Assembly (NCBI GenBank): GCA_001986395.2
Contig: MQVO02000130.1
Span: 1 to 25,052, forward strand
Direction of reading: 5' to 3'
DNA from: Irpex lacteus
Taxonomy: Eukaryota; Basidiomycota; Agaricomycetes; Polyporales; Irpicaceae
DNA: 25,052 nucleotides
The notes under the pieces were generated by a model. That model saw nothing but the letters and a program-made list of their open reading frames with translations. It had not been told where the DNA came from and did not search any database. Position numbers and translations under genes: made by a program. Below, one piece after another: positions 9,702-19,180 of this stretch; within the stretch, counting starts at the first letter, position 1, and each line of letters opens with the position of its first letter.

Positions 9702-9708
9702 CTTTATA
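9702..9708 (-). promoter_or_regulatory. TATA box of the cellobiohydrolase gene
   Basis: TATAAAG on the minus strand lies 233 bp before the ATG. With about 30 bp to the start site and two short leader introns (105 nt together), the spliced 5' leader would be roughly 100 nt, a normal value. This makes the TATA box and the leader introns support each other. Confidence 0.6.
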
Positions 9709-11079
9709 GTACGTCGTAGACTCCACCTTCGATACTCGTCGATGACTTTGAGCCGTTTATCGTAACATGTCGCGTGTTAGCATCATAGAAGGCGGACAAA
9801 CGAGAGGACGACCATGCGACCTTGAGCCGACAATTTCGAGGGCTCCAATTCGTTCAAAGAAGATTATCTGGCCATGTTGAACGCATACCGGGAGGTATTG
9901 TTACCCATATAAGGTAATTCAAGAACTCTCCTCGTGACGTAGAGAAGACCATGTTGGCATCCTCGAGACATCGACGCCGGCATCTGTCGAGGAAACGAAG
10001 TGACCATGCCAAGACCAGGGCCCCAACTTTCAAAATCAACACTTCTCAATGTGTTGAGAGCATTGACTACGCCCCTCTTCCGGGGAAATAACCACGAGAT
10101 CGACGGCGAGCTGTTCAGTCGGAGCGGCGGGAGAATATCGGATGGGTAAGAGTATCGCCTCTGTCCAGTATAGTTTGATTCGTCAGGAGGTCCATAAGCG
10201 GCGCGCTGCCTGTACCGCCTGTTGCGCCCCATGCACAGAACGTTGACGACGTGACCACGAGAACAAAACTACCGCGCTTCGTTCGACTTCCGGCCTGTCC
10301 AACTGACCTCCGAGGAATAGCATATCAGCACTGCGATAAGAATGGTAGATTAATCACGCAGAACGGGTCTTCAGCGACATGGTTGTTACCAGATGGCGAG
10401 TCCTGGAATGCTCTTGCGCGTACATAATACACGTGTAGTGTTTCAAGTTTGAAAGCAAGCCGCAAATTTCCGAAAACGGCATTGAACGCCACAAAGCTGC
10501 CAAACAAATAAAGCCAAATAATGCATCCTTCAAACAGTCACTACGACGATCTCAGCTTACACAAAAGTTCTCACTTTGCCATTGCAGGCACACGTCACCA
10601 TGTTCTTTTCCATCACCCCAGAGCAGCCGATTAGTGCCCACACTATATGCTTGGATTTTCCGTAGTTGTTGTGATCGAAGCGCGGGAGGATGACAAGGGG
10701 AGTAGCCATTCAACTGGAACTTCTCTCGTATCAACCTCGTCCGGAGAGGGCCCCTGTCCAACATCGTGGTCAGCCTTCGGGGTGCATCCCAGATCAGCGT
10801 ATGCTTATGCTGGGATGTGACTGCACGAATGCTCAGCCCCGCTATTTGCGATACACGTTTAGTGTCAATGATATCGAGCGGAAAGGCTGGATTTGGTAAG
10901 TGCGCATATGGATATGATCACCGTCATACTTCCTCTTGAGGAATACCCGCTTGCGGAACTATTTCTTTAGCACCGCTGTCATATTGTAAGTGAAAATCCC
11001 TTTGACCACCACCAGTTGCAGACCATCTCTCCTCTTCCACATTCACCGCGACCAGCCCTCAGCTACATACGACAGCATC
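9709..11079. other. Long intergenic region between two divergent secreted-protein genes
   Basis: This 1.37-kb stretch separates the cellobiohydrolase (minus) from the small secreted protein (plus), so it should contain both promoters. Overlapping minus-strand frames at 9854-10042 and 9864-10232 are basic, Arg-rich and lack any domain. Plus-strand frames at 10690-10899 and 10990-11253 are also unsupported. A possible leader intron for the plus gene starts at about 10896 (gtaagtgcgc) and ends near 10971 (ctttag). I see no transposon ends. Confidence 0.4.
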
Positions 11080-11473
11080 ATGCGCTCCTCCGTGCCTTTC
11101 TTCGCTGCTCTATTCATGGCGTCCCAGCTAGTAATGGCTGTGCCGGCAGTTCTACCCATGGTTTACGGTGGATTGGTGTCGAATCAACTGCGGACAGATC
11201 GTGAGTGTACTTGCCCCTCATTGCATTGGATAGACTTGGCTAACAACTTTTAACGTAGAATTCAACCGCATAAGGCTCGCGCCTGGCTATGTATCACCAG
11301 CTCGTCGCAGCGGCCGCATATCGAGCCCTGACGCTCCTAGCGCAAACGGTAGGAACGTCACCGTGGGGAATTCAACCGACTCTCACAACAACGGGAAAGC
11401 CAACGGTCAGAATGGCGGCAGTAGTACGAGCGCGGACGTCACTGGCAGGTCCAGTTCGACCAAGTTGCATTAA
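11080..11473 (+). CDS. Small secreted protein of unknown function, two exons
   Basis: Exons 11080-11200 and 11259-11473, separated by a 58-nt intron (gtgagtgt to aacgtag), join in phase to give 111 residues. The N-terminus is a typical signal peptide (MRSSVPFFAALFMASQLVMA, cleavage probably after AVPA). The rest has no cysteine. It contains a basic stretch (FNRIRLAPGYVSPARRSGRI) and then a low-complexity Asn/Ser/Gly/Thr-rich tail with two N-glycosylation sequons (NVT, NST), ending TKLH. No membrane anchor or GPI signal is evident. Neither exon alone forms a long open frame. The first-exon ATG is favoured over upstream ones because it begins the signal peptide. Small secreted proteins of this sort are common in agaricomycetes; the role here is unknown. 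Confidence 0.6.
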
Positions 11474-12166
11474 GCCTCTAGTACGTGGTACATACTACTT
11501 CCATGCAATGTCACGCTAATCGCTATGTTGAAGGTTATCACTGCATCTGTATCGACTTCGCTTCTCATCATAGAGCCTAGAAGCTTGTATTACATGGACT
11601 TCATGGACTTCGCATGGACTCTGCATAGACTCTTAATCGGCAATCTATCGAATATCATATCTAGTTTACCTATTTTCGTTCGCGTTTACGCCCAGTCCGG
11701 GTGCGGTGCTAATCTTAGCGTTCTGAACATCGTCCGCTTAGGGATTTCGTGGAAGGTTGTGTGGCCGGCAGACCTAAATATATGGTGTTACAGACGTCTC
11801 CGAATAGCAATTCTTGGAATGCCAGTGCCTCGATGTTCATATTGCCCTACACTGGCGCGGGCTATGGCAAAGAATCGCACCTCACACATTTTCTGATTTA
11901 CTACCGTTATGAAGCGAAGTATGCTCTAAAAGTAATTTGACAATTCAGTAACACAGCCGAGCTCACAACAAGATATTACACGTTCGCAAGAATGTTATGG
12001 ACTGCTAGTGCTGACGTCGACGAACCAATTATAGGAGCTGTGGCCAGGTGTGACATATTGTGACATACGGTGGTAAAGTCACACGCTTTGAGCGTTTAAG
12101 TGTGCGCTCCTGCTCCCCCTTGAACTACGCTGACTTACTGCCCAAGCTGTGACTTTTCAGTCTCCC
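11474..12166. other. Spacer, no gene recognised
   Basis: Overlapping plus frames at 11525-11896 and 11749-11940 lack any domain and use the sequence in conflicting frames. A short imprecise repeat of catggactt occurs at about 11592-11625. Two copies of tgtgacata lie at about 12049-12068. Just before the next gene a possible leader intron (12100-12160, gtgtgcgc to acttttcag, with a ctgac branch site) ends 6 nt before the ATG. Confidence 0.4.
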
Positions 12167-13235
12167 ATGAGCTCCTCAGACACTCTCAAAGATCCAGCAA
12201 TGCTGAGAGAGCCTCTTCCTGGCCCAACCAATTCTAGAAAGAGTCTGGATATATGGTACCCTGACGGTAGTGTTGTCCTCGTGGCAGACACCACAGCATT
12301 TCGTGTACACACGAGCATCCTCGCGCAGAACTGCGAGGTATTCCGTGATATGGATGCAATACCAAAGCCAGAAGTAGTAGATGACTTGGAGGAAACGTAC
12401 GAAGGGTGCCCAGTAATCAGATTACAAGACAGTGCTGTTGACCTCGAGCACTTTTTAAAGGCAATCTACAACTTCCGGTGAGTTTTGCGTGAACTATGCA
12501 GCCTCACCTCTAAAGCTCCTTGGATAATCACTCAGCTACTTCCGTCCCGGCGCGAAGACCAAGTTCTCAGTTGTTGCTGCAATACTACGCCTGAGTACGA
12601 AGTATATGGCGAACGATCTTCGCCGTCAGGCGATTGTTACCCTCTCCACGGCATTCCCATCACAATTCGACGACTGGTCTAGCCGCAATATTACACGCTT
12701 GGTGCCACACTTTATCGGCGAGACGTCCGCTATGATTACTCTTTGCCACCAAACCGGCATCAGAGTCTTCTTACCGGGAGTGTACTACGCTGCGGCCAAA
12801 CGGCCGTTATCCGACGTATTGAACGAGCTGCATTCCCTCGATCTCGACAGCAGAACAAAACAGGAGATTTGTGCTAAATTTGTTCTCGGCCGAGAAAAAC
12901 TGCGCGCAATCGAAATCAAGAGTGTCTTGTCGTTCTTCGAACCTACCTTCAACCGCCCAGGATGTCAGAACGGGAACGATACCGCCGCTTTACAGCGGTA
13001 CGCGGGTACTGCACTGGTAAGAACTGCGGACGCAGAACCTTACCAAGATTGGTGCACGGCGAACCCTGAGCTTGTCGGCAAGTTTATCAACGTCTGCACG
13101 AAATGCTGTGATACGATCGAGCTGCATGTATCCGACGCAAAACGCGATATTTGGAAACAGCTTCCTGGCCTTTTCGGTCTTCCAGACTGGAATACGTTGC
13201 GGGCGGAAGATGAGGTAGACGAGATGGGGGAGTAG
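12167..13235 (+). CDS. BTB/POZ-domain protein, copy 1
   Basis: Exons 12167-12477 and 12536-13235, joined through a 58-nt phase-2 intron (gtgagt to actcag), give 336 residues. The start is the first ATG (MSSSDTLKD); the frame is open further upstream only from a GTG. Residues about 28-150 form the BTB fold as seen in agaricomycete proteins: SLDIWYPDGSVVLVADTTAF, FRVHTSILAQNCEVFRDM, CPVIRLQDSAVDLEHFLKAI, then after the intron YFRPGAKTKFSVVAAILRL and STKYMANDLRRQAI. The C-terminal half is helical, with conserved Cys pairs (CQNG; CTKCC) and an acidic end (EDEVDEMGE). BTB domains mediate protein pairing, often with cullin-3; this fungal group is large and its targets are unknown. A related gene follows 672 bp downstream on the same strand. 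Confidence 0.88.
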
Positions 13236-13866
13236 ATCATCTAGCCAGTAGATAAGATAGCCTCGGCTAAGCCATTTGTGCGCAGAGAGCCAGATGGTGA
13301 GTCTAAATCTCTATTTCCCAGACATCGCCGTTTGAACGCCCGTAATTGGTTGTAGGACGACATACCCCATGTACCGTACTTATACCCGTCAATCGCACAC
13401 TTGTTCCGTCTCCTTCGCCAGGCCCCGATCGTACGAGGTCCAGACCGCCACTCTCTTCTTCTCCACAGGTGCTGCATGGCCGCACAAATTGCGAGAACCC
13501 GCCTCGAATCTCGAATGGCCGACTGGTATGGACTCCACGCGGAACGATTGGTTGAATGTCGCAATACACGGAACTCGGCATGTCTCTTGTCACAAGGCCG
13601 ACAGCTCAATAACAAACTCTGAAGGAAATTCCATGGATCGTAAGCCATTGTGTATTGCTCTCGGTCCAAGTGAAAGGTCTGCATAGCCCGCGGAGGCGTG
13701 TGGTCGCCGTCTGAGATCGTTGGCGCTGAATCAGGCGCCAACTGGTCGGTGGCAATGCATCCGTCGCAGCATCCTCGTCCGGAAATAGTATTCGTAGTGC
13801 TCGTCCCACGATTGGTATAAAGGGGTGTGCGACCTACCGTGTGATGGGTCTGGCCCGGCCGCTCTG
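13236..13866. other. Spacer between the two BTB genes
   Basis: The region contains conflicting open frames on both strands. The longest minus frame could start at an ATG at 13684 and end at 13241 (about 147 residues, Arg-rich, no domain). None has codon or splice support, so I do not call a gene. A dyad-symmetric element is present at 13719-13742. Confidence 0.35.
13719..13742. promoter_or_regulatory. Interrupted palindrome upstream of BTB copy 2
   Basis: GTTGGCGC (13719-13726) and its exact reverse complement GCGCCAAC (13735-13742) flank an 8-nt spacer, tgaatcag, that continues the symmetry (TGA..TCA). It lies 166 bp before the ATG of BTB copy 2. A dyad of this form could bind a dimeric regulator, or form a hairpin. 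The binding factor is unknown. Confidence 0.45.
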
Positions 13867-13874
13867 TATAAAAG
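13867..13874 (+). promoter_or_regulatory. TATA box of BTB copy 2
   Basis: TATAAAAG lies 41 bp before the ATG at 13908, implying a very short leader. No comparable TATA box is seen before BTB copy 1. Confidence 0.65.
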
Positions 13875-13907
13875 CTGACCTCAAGCTTCTAGCAAATAAC
13901 CTCTGCA

Positions 13908-15087
13908 ATGCCTGCTACTAACACCTTCTCAAAGCAGGTTATGTGGCACGACGATGGCGATATCGTGCTCGTGTGCGGCGGCAGCGCTGCTTTTCGAGTT
14001 CATTTGGACGAGCTCGCCGCCCAAAGCAATATCTTCAAGCATATGGCCCAGATACCCCAGCCACGCCAGGTGTGTTATGAGACGTACCAAGACTGTCCTG
14101 TCATACGTCTACAAGACGCATTAGAGGACCTTCAACGTTTCATCAAGGCAATTTACGAACTTCAGTGGGTACATCCATACGTAAACCGCTATAGACGTTA
14201 TCTGAGACGTCCGAACTTCCAGGACTTCACTTGGTACACCTACCTGTACCTGTACCGACTTCGGCACCGCCTCTTCGCTTCTCCGCCTTGGCACGAAATA
14301 TGACGCCCCTTTAGTCCGTCAACGTGCTATAGACGTGTTCGCTTCCGTATACCCCTGCACAAGCGATGCCTGGTCCAGACGAGACACCATCCGACAATTC
14401 CCTCCCTTCTCACGCGAGCTGTGCGCCACCCTCGCCCTCGCGCTGACTAACGACGTCCAATCACTCATTCCTGCAATCCTCTACACAGCAGTTAAGCTAC
14501 CGCCTCCCGAAGCTATCTCCGAGCTCTCCGAGTTGTCCGAGATACACAGTAATACACTCCAGACGTCGGTGTCGGTGGCCCCGGAGATAGCACAGGACAT
14601 GTACAGGCGGTACATGATGGGCCGACAGGCGCTGCACAGGGCTGAAGTAGCAGCCATGATGAGTTACCTTAGCCCATCGTTCACCCAGCCTAAATGCGTT
14701 CGGTCTGGATTACCCAACCTCAGCCTGAGCCCGAACGCGAACGCGAAGTCGGAGGATCGTGCGGTGAGTCGTATTCTGCGCAGCACCTCCTAGTCTTTTA
14801 GGCATATTCTGTGCATCTACCGTGCTGCCCGTCGCATCGCATCGGACTTGAGGCTGACTTATAACTTGTCTTTCTGGGGTCTGTGGATATAGGCATCCGA
14901 GGGTTGCTGTGCAGCAAATCCGTTCAAAGTCCGGGGCCGCCAGTCGGGGTTATGCGCGACGTGCAGCGAGCTCATCGAGAAGTCCATACAAGAAGGCGCG
15001 GAGGAGCTGTGGAGGAGAGTGCCAGAGATGTTCGGTTATGCGAGCTGGGAGACGTTGAAGGAGCGCGACAAACTAGGGGATTGCTAG
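13908..15087 (+). CDS. BTB/POZ-domain protein, copy 2
   Basis: Exons 13908-14164, 14223-14763 and 14893-15087 join in phase to 330 residues. The first intron is phase 2 and 58 nt, exactly as in copy 1 and at the same place in the domain (AIYELQ here, AIYNFR there). The second intron is 129 nt, unusually long for this window. The BTB segment spans about residues 10-125: VMWHDDGDIVLVCGGSAAFR, FRVHLDELAAQSNIFKHM, CPVIRLQDALEDLQRFIKAI, then a Thr/Cys-rich TSLGTPTCTCTDFGTASS in place of the YFRPGAKTK turn, and LLRLGTKYDAPLVRQRAI. The last exon has four cysteines in CC and CATC pairs and ends in a helical SIQEGAEELWRRVPEMFGYA. It is a diverged tandem duplicate of copy 1. Function is unknown; protein-protein interaction is expected. 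Confidence 0.85.
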
Positions 15088-15480
15088 AGGATCAAGTCAT
15101 TTACGAGGGTTGAGGCACATACGATTACTGGGTTTTTTCTTGTATTTGGTTCATTGGTCACAAAGGCGTTTCAATCTCAAATTCAGAGCTTTATTATAGG
15201 GATAGGCTGTAGTACAAATATACCCGTCTGCGTTGTTACATTCTTATTCTACTGTATTACTAAATTGACACGGAAAACTCCAGTCTGAGGGATACGTCAC
15301 ATTCTAGTCTAGAGATGCATAACTATGTTGTCAATAATACAATTAACCAGGAAGGAATACGTCGTGATCGTGAGAGAGCCCAAATGAATGATGAGGAAAG
15401 AGCGTAGGGTGTGCAAACCAGAGAATATAATTCCTAATTCCAAGATCCAAGTTGTGCGAAGCGGAATGACGTCAAGGACA
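15088..15480. other. Convergent 3' spacer
   Basis: BTB copy 2 (plus) and the coiled-coil gene (minus) end towards each other here, so this 393 bp should hold both 3' UTRs. It is AT-rich. The minus open frame at 15309-15665 overlaps the end of the coiled-coil gene and has no support. Confidence 0.5.
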
Positions 15481-17730
15481 TCAGTTGAAAGTGAGGTTTC
15501 CGGGGGTATTGTTGAGGAGGAAGGCAGGACGATGAGCCGCAGCGGATGAAGGCGTCGGGGTACCAGGAGTTTGTGGAGAGCTAGGCACAGGCCGTACCAT
15601 GGCCATCGGTGCACGACGTTCAGGAACGTCCTTACGCGTGAACGCTCTCTGAGGGAAGGGAACACGTTCCAACGGCTGAGAGAAAATGCGAGATTCCGGA
15701 TTCAATTTCCTTCCGTTCGGGATGATAGGCATGCCCACACGAGGGAGGAGAGGAAGACGGTTGGGCGTAGGCGATGCAAGACCAGGAGTCGAAGGCTGCG
15801 CAGCTTGCTGAGGCCCGACGAGCAACTTGAGGTAGAGCGAGTCGATGGTCTCTAGAGCGTTGAACCTCTTGTTGAGATATGCGATACGTTCACGCAAGAT
15901 AAGTTCCTCTGCATCAGGCTCGGTCATGACGCCAGCGTCGACGGTGGGCGGCTCAAGGTCAGCAGTATCGACACCGCAAGACTGAAAGATGAGGTGTTCG
16001 CCCTTGACGGAAGCTGCGGCCGGAAGAGTCTCTTCTTCTGTAGTCTGGATCGATGCTTCGCTCGTTAGCTTGGGCGAGAGGTCCACGGAAAGACCAAGTC
16101 CGTCAGATTCCAACGTGACAGAAGTTGAAGAACCAGCCTCGGCGAGTGACGCGATAGAAGACTTAGATCCGGAGGGCTCAGAGACTTCTTCGATACGAGC
16201 GAGAGAGATAACGTTCGCAGGCTCTGGAGCGCCCTCGATCGCACGGAGTATGCTACCGGTTACAGCGAGCCGTTGGGACAGAAGCAAGTTCAGACGCCAG
16301 AGGAACAAGATACCAGTGAGAAGCCTGCAGGTAGTGTCGTTGAAGCGCCCCTTGGTCTGCTTGATACAGATCGCGAACGAGAGGCTAGCCTTCTTGCGTT
16401 TCTCCATGGACGCAGCGTACTTCATTTGCCAAGTATTCGCCAGCTGATTAGCCTCGATCCGAGCTGTGTTCTGCGTATGCAACTGTGACTGGAGCAAATG
16501 ATTCATACTGAGAGCACGTATCGCGGTACGTTGAGTCTGAACCTTCTGCTTCATCAACGTCCTCCATTGTGCGAGCAGCGTGTTCTTGGATCGGATCGTT
16601 GTAGCCAGACGTTCGCCAAAGTAACGAGAGAAGCGCCATAGTACGACAAGAGCGAAGACGAGGTAGTGAAGCGTCATCCTGTGTTTCTCTGTGGCGAGTG
16701 AGAACTTCTGCTCGAGCTTAACATATTTCGTCCGTTCTTGTACGGTAGCCTTCCGCACGCGCAAGACCAGAGACTGATACTCCTGCAACTTGACGGAGAG
16801 ATGTTGCGTCTTTTGTTCTAAGGACCGGATGGTTTTCGAGAACCCGTCGTTCACATTCTGCGCATCCTGAAGCTCAGTGGCAAGTAGTGAGTAGCGCTCT
16901 TCAGCCTTCGCGAGGGCCTCAACAGATTTGGTACGTTCAGCAGCCATCAAGCGTCCGTGCTTGACCTGTTCCTCGTGCACAAGATTACAGAGCTTCTTGA
17001 CCTCACGATCGTACTTCTGTTCTTGCTGTGCCATCTCAGCTCGAAGGTCGTCCATCTCCTTAAGAAGCTGGTGCTTTTCGTCCGCGTGATCTGTGTGTAG
17101 CTTCCCAATAACCTCGATCCTTCGTGCAATCGTGTGCTGGAGCTTCTTGTGCTCCTCCTTGGCATCTTCAAGTTTCATCTCGAGGTCGATAGAGACACGG
17201 CGGAAATGAACAAGATCCTCTTTGGAACGGAGAAGCTCGATTTGTCGCCGAATAGGAGTAGGAGCTGTAAGTTGCACCTCCACGCCGGCCTCGGCATACG
17301 GCCTAAGCGCTGTTTGAATCTCTTCCGTACCCCGTAGTACAAGTGTCTGTACGCAATGGTCAGTATCCCATGCGAAATACTTGGACACTAGACCCACCTG
17401 AAGGACGCGCGAGACTTCGGTTTCCATGATACGGAGCCGAGTAGAAAGACCGTGAAGTCGAACCTCCGCCGCATATACACGGACTGTTCGTAGAACGATG
17501 CGGGCAACGTCGAGATGCATGCAAAGCCAGCTCCGAAGAATATGAGACCGCTCAAAAGACGACCAGGTAATCTGTTTTATTATCATCAGTAGCATACCAA
17601 GCAGTGTGTAGTTGTTACCAACCTCGCATGGGTAGACCTCTCCGACCACGCAGCCCAAAACCAAACAGAACCAAAGGTAAACTTCGACAGAAATCACGAA
17701 GGTGAGGGCGTTCAACATAGCCATAGTCAT
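15481..17730 (-). CDS. Coiled-coil membrane-associated protein of unknown function
   Basis: Exons 17730-17623, 17571-17398 and 17346-15481 (minus strand) give 715 residues. The two introns are each 51 nt with GT..AG borders (gttggt to aaacag; gtgggt to gtacag, the second with a tactgac branch site). Both are multiples of three without in-frame stops, so unspliced reading gives 749 residues. The start is the first ATG in frame (MTMAMLNALTF); upstream sequence is open but has no ATG. Residues about 9-30 are a membrane segment or signal anchor. Residues about 126-316 are heptad-rich (KLEDAKEEHKKLQHTIARR, LLKEMDDLRAEMAQQEQKYD, LEQKTQHLSVKLQEY). A hydrophobic stretch follows near 318-332 (LHYLVFALVVLW), then more helix, an acidic/Ser-rich part and a Pro-rich tail (SSPQTPGTPTPSS). 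I do not recognise the family; a structural or tethering role is an inference from shape alone. Confidence 0.78.
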   Translation of the reverse strand: MTMAMLNALTFVISVEVYLWFCLVLGCVVGEVYPCEVGNNYTLLGMLLMIIKQITWSSFERSHILRSWLCMHLDVARIVLRTVRVYAAEVRLHGLSTRLRIMETEVSRVLQVGLVSKYFAWDTDHCVQTLVLRGTEEIQTALRPYAEAGVEVQLTAPTPIRRQIELLRSKEDLVHFRRVSIDLEMKLEDAKEEHKKLQHTIARRIEVIGKLHTDHADEKHQLLKEMDDLRAEMAQQEQKYDREVKKLCNLVHEEQVKHGRLMAAERTKSVEALAKAEERYSLLATELQDAQNVNDGFSKTIRSLEQKTQHLSVKLQEYQSLVLRVRKATVQERTKYVKLEQKFSLATEKHRMTLHYLVFALVVLWRFSRYFGERLATTIRSKNTLLAQWRTLMKQKVQTQRTAIRALSMNHLLQSQLHTQNTARIEANQLANTWQMKYAASMEKRKKASLSFAICIKQTKGRFNDTTCRLLTGILFLWRLNLLLSQRLAVTGSILRAIEGAPEPANVISLARIEEVSEPSGSKSSIASLAEAGSSTSVTLESDGLGLSVDLSPKLTSEASIQTTEEETLPAAASVKGEHLIFQSCGVDTADLEPPTVDAGVMTEPDAEELILRERIAYLNKRFNALETIDSLYLKLLVGPQQAAQPSTPGLASPTPNRLPLLPRVGMPIIPNGRKLNPESRIFSQPLERVPFPQRAFTRKDVPERRAPMAMVRPVPSSPQTPGTPTPSSAAAHRPAFLLNNTPGNLTFN

Positions 17731-18235
17731 CGTGCCAGAGCCTCTCTCGGCTGTATAAGAGAGTGTAGTAGGTACCGCAATTCGCAACGAGGGAGAAAAG
17801 GAGTGTCGCAGGAAAGGATGGTGGTGGGAGGGAACAAGTTTCGCGTCGAACCCGAACGCACTTCTCGGCGCCTTTGAACCAACACAGACCACGTGCGCTT
17901 CCAGTTTAGGAAGTGCACTCCGGCAACAGCCGCCAGCAGGTACCAATCTCACAGCGGGCAGCCTGGCCGTACTCAAATTCGCATTTCAAACCTCAAGTTG
18001 AAGTCGAATGTCTCTTGGTGTGATCGATGTTTACTGGTGTTGCTGCGTGTATCTACACGGTGATAAGTAAGTCGAGGTTTAGTTTTATTAAAACCTATTA
18101 AAACAGCTGATACCTTATCCTTCCCAAAAGAGACATAACCGCACCACCTCCTGTGGCCACATCGTCATCACCACTGACTCCATTCTTATGACCACTACTC
18201 CATCGCCAAGACGCTGTGAAGAATAGGCGGGTATG
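17731..18235. other. Divergent promoter region
   Basis: This 505-bp stretch lies between the coiled-coil gene (minus) and the proline-rich membrane protein (plus). On the minus strand a frame stays open up to 17976 but begins with TTG and is Ser/Pro/Arg-rich, so I treat it as leader. An AT-rich patch with short inverted symmetry (ttttattaaaacctattaaaa) is at about 18082-18104. Confidence 0.4.
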
Positions 18236-18243
18236 TATATAAG
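18236..18243 (+). promoter_or_regulatory. TATA box of the proline-rich membrane protein gene
   Basis: TATATAAG lies 73 bp before the ATG at 18309, a normal core-promoter distance for this window (the lipase TATA box is at 78 bp). Confidence 0.55.
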
Positions 18244-18308
18244 AAGACTGAGCAGTGTTGTTGCGGTACATCCTTCTCTCCCCCGACGACTACCACGTCG
18301 AGTTCAGC

Positions 18309-18766
18309 ATGTCGTCCATCACAACTCTGCTCGTGGTTAGCTCTCTTGCATCATCGGCCTTCGCGCAGTACCCATATTACCGCAGACGGCATCGTCTCGC
18401 TGGTGGCGCAATAGCAGGCATAGTTATTGGCGAGTCGACTTCAACTTGTTCGCTTAATACACGCTAAACGAAATTCTGATCTTTCTAGCCTGTATTGGAG
18501 GCATTCTGTTATGTCTCATGCTGTCTCTTCTCCTACGTCGTCGTAGGAGGCGAGGAATGACCGTACTTCCTGGTCCCTCTGGCTACTTCCGCAATAACGG
18601 GCCACCACCCTCAGTACAGCCACCTCCTGGACCACCGCCACCCGCATACCAAGGTGGTTTCCGCAAGGGCGGAGATGCGTATAATGGTGCTGCGGGACCC
18701 GGAATTGGAGCACCTCAACCGGGAGGATTTGCACCGCCTCCTGGTCCTCCACCTGGTCGCTGGTAG
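18309..18766 (+). CDS. Small single-pass membrane protein with proline-rich tail
   Basis: Exons 18309-18429 and 18489-18766 join to 132 residues. The intron (59 nt) begins GCGAGT and ends TTCTAG, so it appears to be a GC-AG intron; no GT donor gives a sensible join. The start ATG opens a signal peptide (MSSITTLLVVSSLASSAFAQ). Next come a short lumenal part (YPYYRRRHR), a Gly/Ala-rich membrane helix (AGGAIAGIVIACIGGILLCL) that spans the splice junction, and a positive cluster RRRRRRG that sets the tail in the cytosol. The tail is Pro/Gly-rich (SVQPPPGPPPPAYQGG, GFAPPPGPPPGRW). Such type I proteins with a short ectodomain occur widely in fungi and have no known role. The PPxY-like element (PPPPAY) could bind WW domains; that is an inference. 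Confidence 0.75.
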
Positions 18767-19180
18767 AGAAAGAATATAGGCCTTGAAACTGTGTGAGTTC
18801 CGCAGCTGCATACGGTCAGGGTTTACCATCTTACTTCATTTCCCTAGATTGTACGATTAAAACAAATCATGGATGATACCCCTCTGGACTTGTAATTGTA
18901 GTATCTGTAAAAACACGACGAAAATGGTCACTCTCAGGCTCGGCTTGCTCGTTGAACCCTTTTGGACGCTGCTGCTTCTAAGCATCTTATTCGGTCCCTG
19001 TAATTATGTACCTATATCGAACCATATATCATGACCTGCTTAATGGTTCTCTTCGCGGAAGTCTCAGGAAATCTTGGATAACAACCTCGAACAGGGTTCG
19101 AAGTTCAAAGAACTCTACTTGATTACATATGGCTACATCGTATTCATGGATACATCGAAGTCATCACTTGCACTCTCAAT
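18767..19180. other. Convergent 3' spacer
   Basis: This 414-bp region lies between the stop codons of the proline-rich membrane protein (plus) and HGH1 (minus). It should hold both 3' UTRs. No open frame or repeat of note. Confidence 0.5.

Noticed and set aside
9864..10232. Arg-rich minus frame upstream of the cellobiohydrolase
   Set aside because: Two overlapping frames of equal quality, no domain, no introns, and it lies in the expected promoter region.
11525..11896. 123-codon plus frame
   Set aside because: No signal, domain or splice support; a competing frame overlaps it and a short repeat makes up part of it.
13241..13741. 166-codon minus frame between the BTB genes
   Set aside because: Starts at TTG; from the first ATG (13684) the product is Arg-rich without a domain, and several opposing frames are equally open.
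17731..17976. N-terminal extension of the coiled-coil protein by 82 codons
   Set aside because: The upstream frame begins with TTG and has no ATG before 17730; its Ser/Pro/Arg-rich translation does not look like protein.
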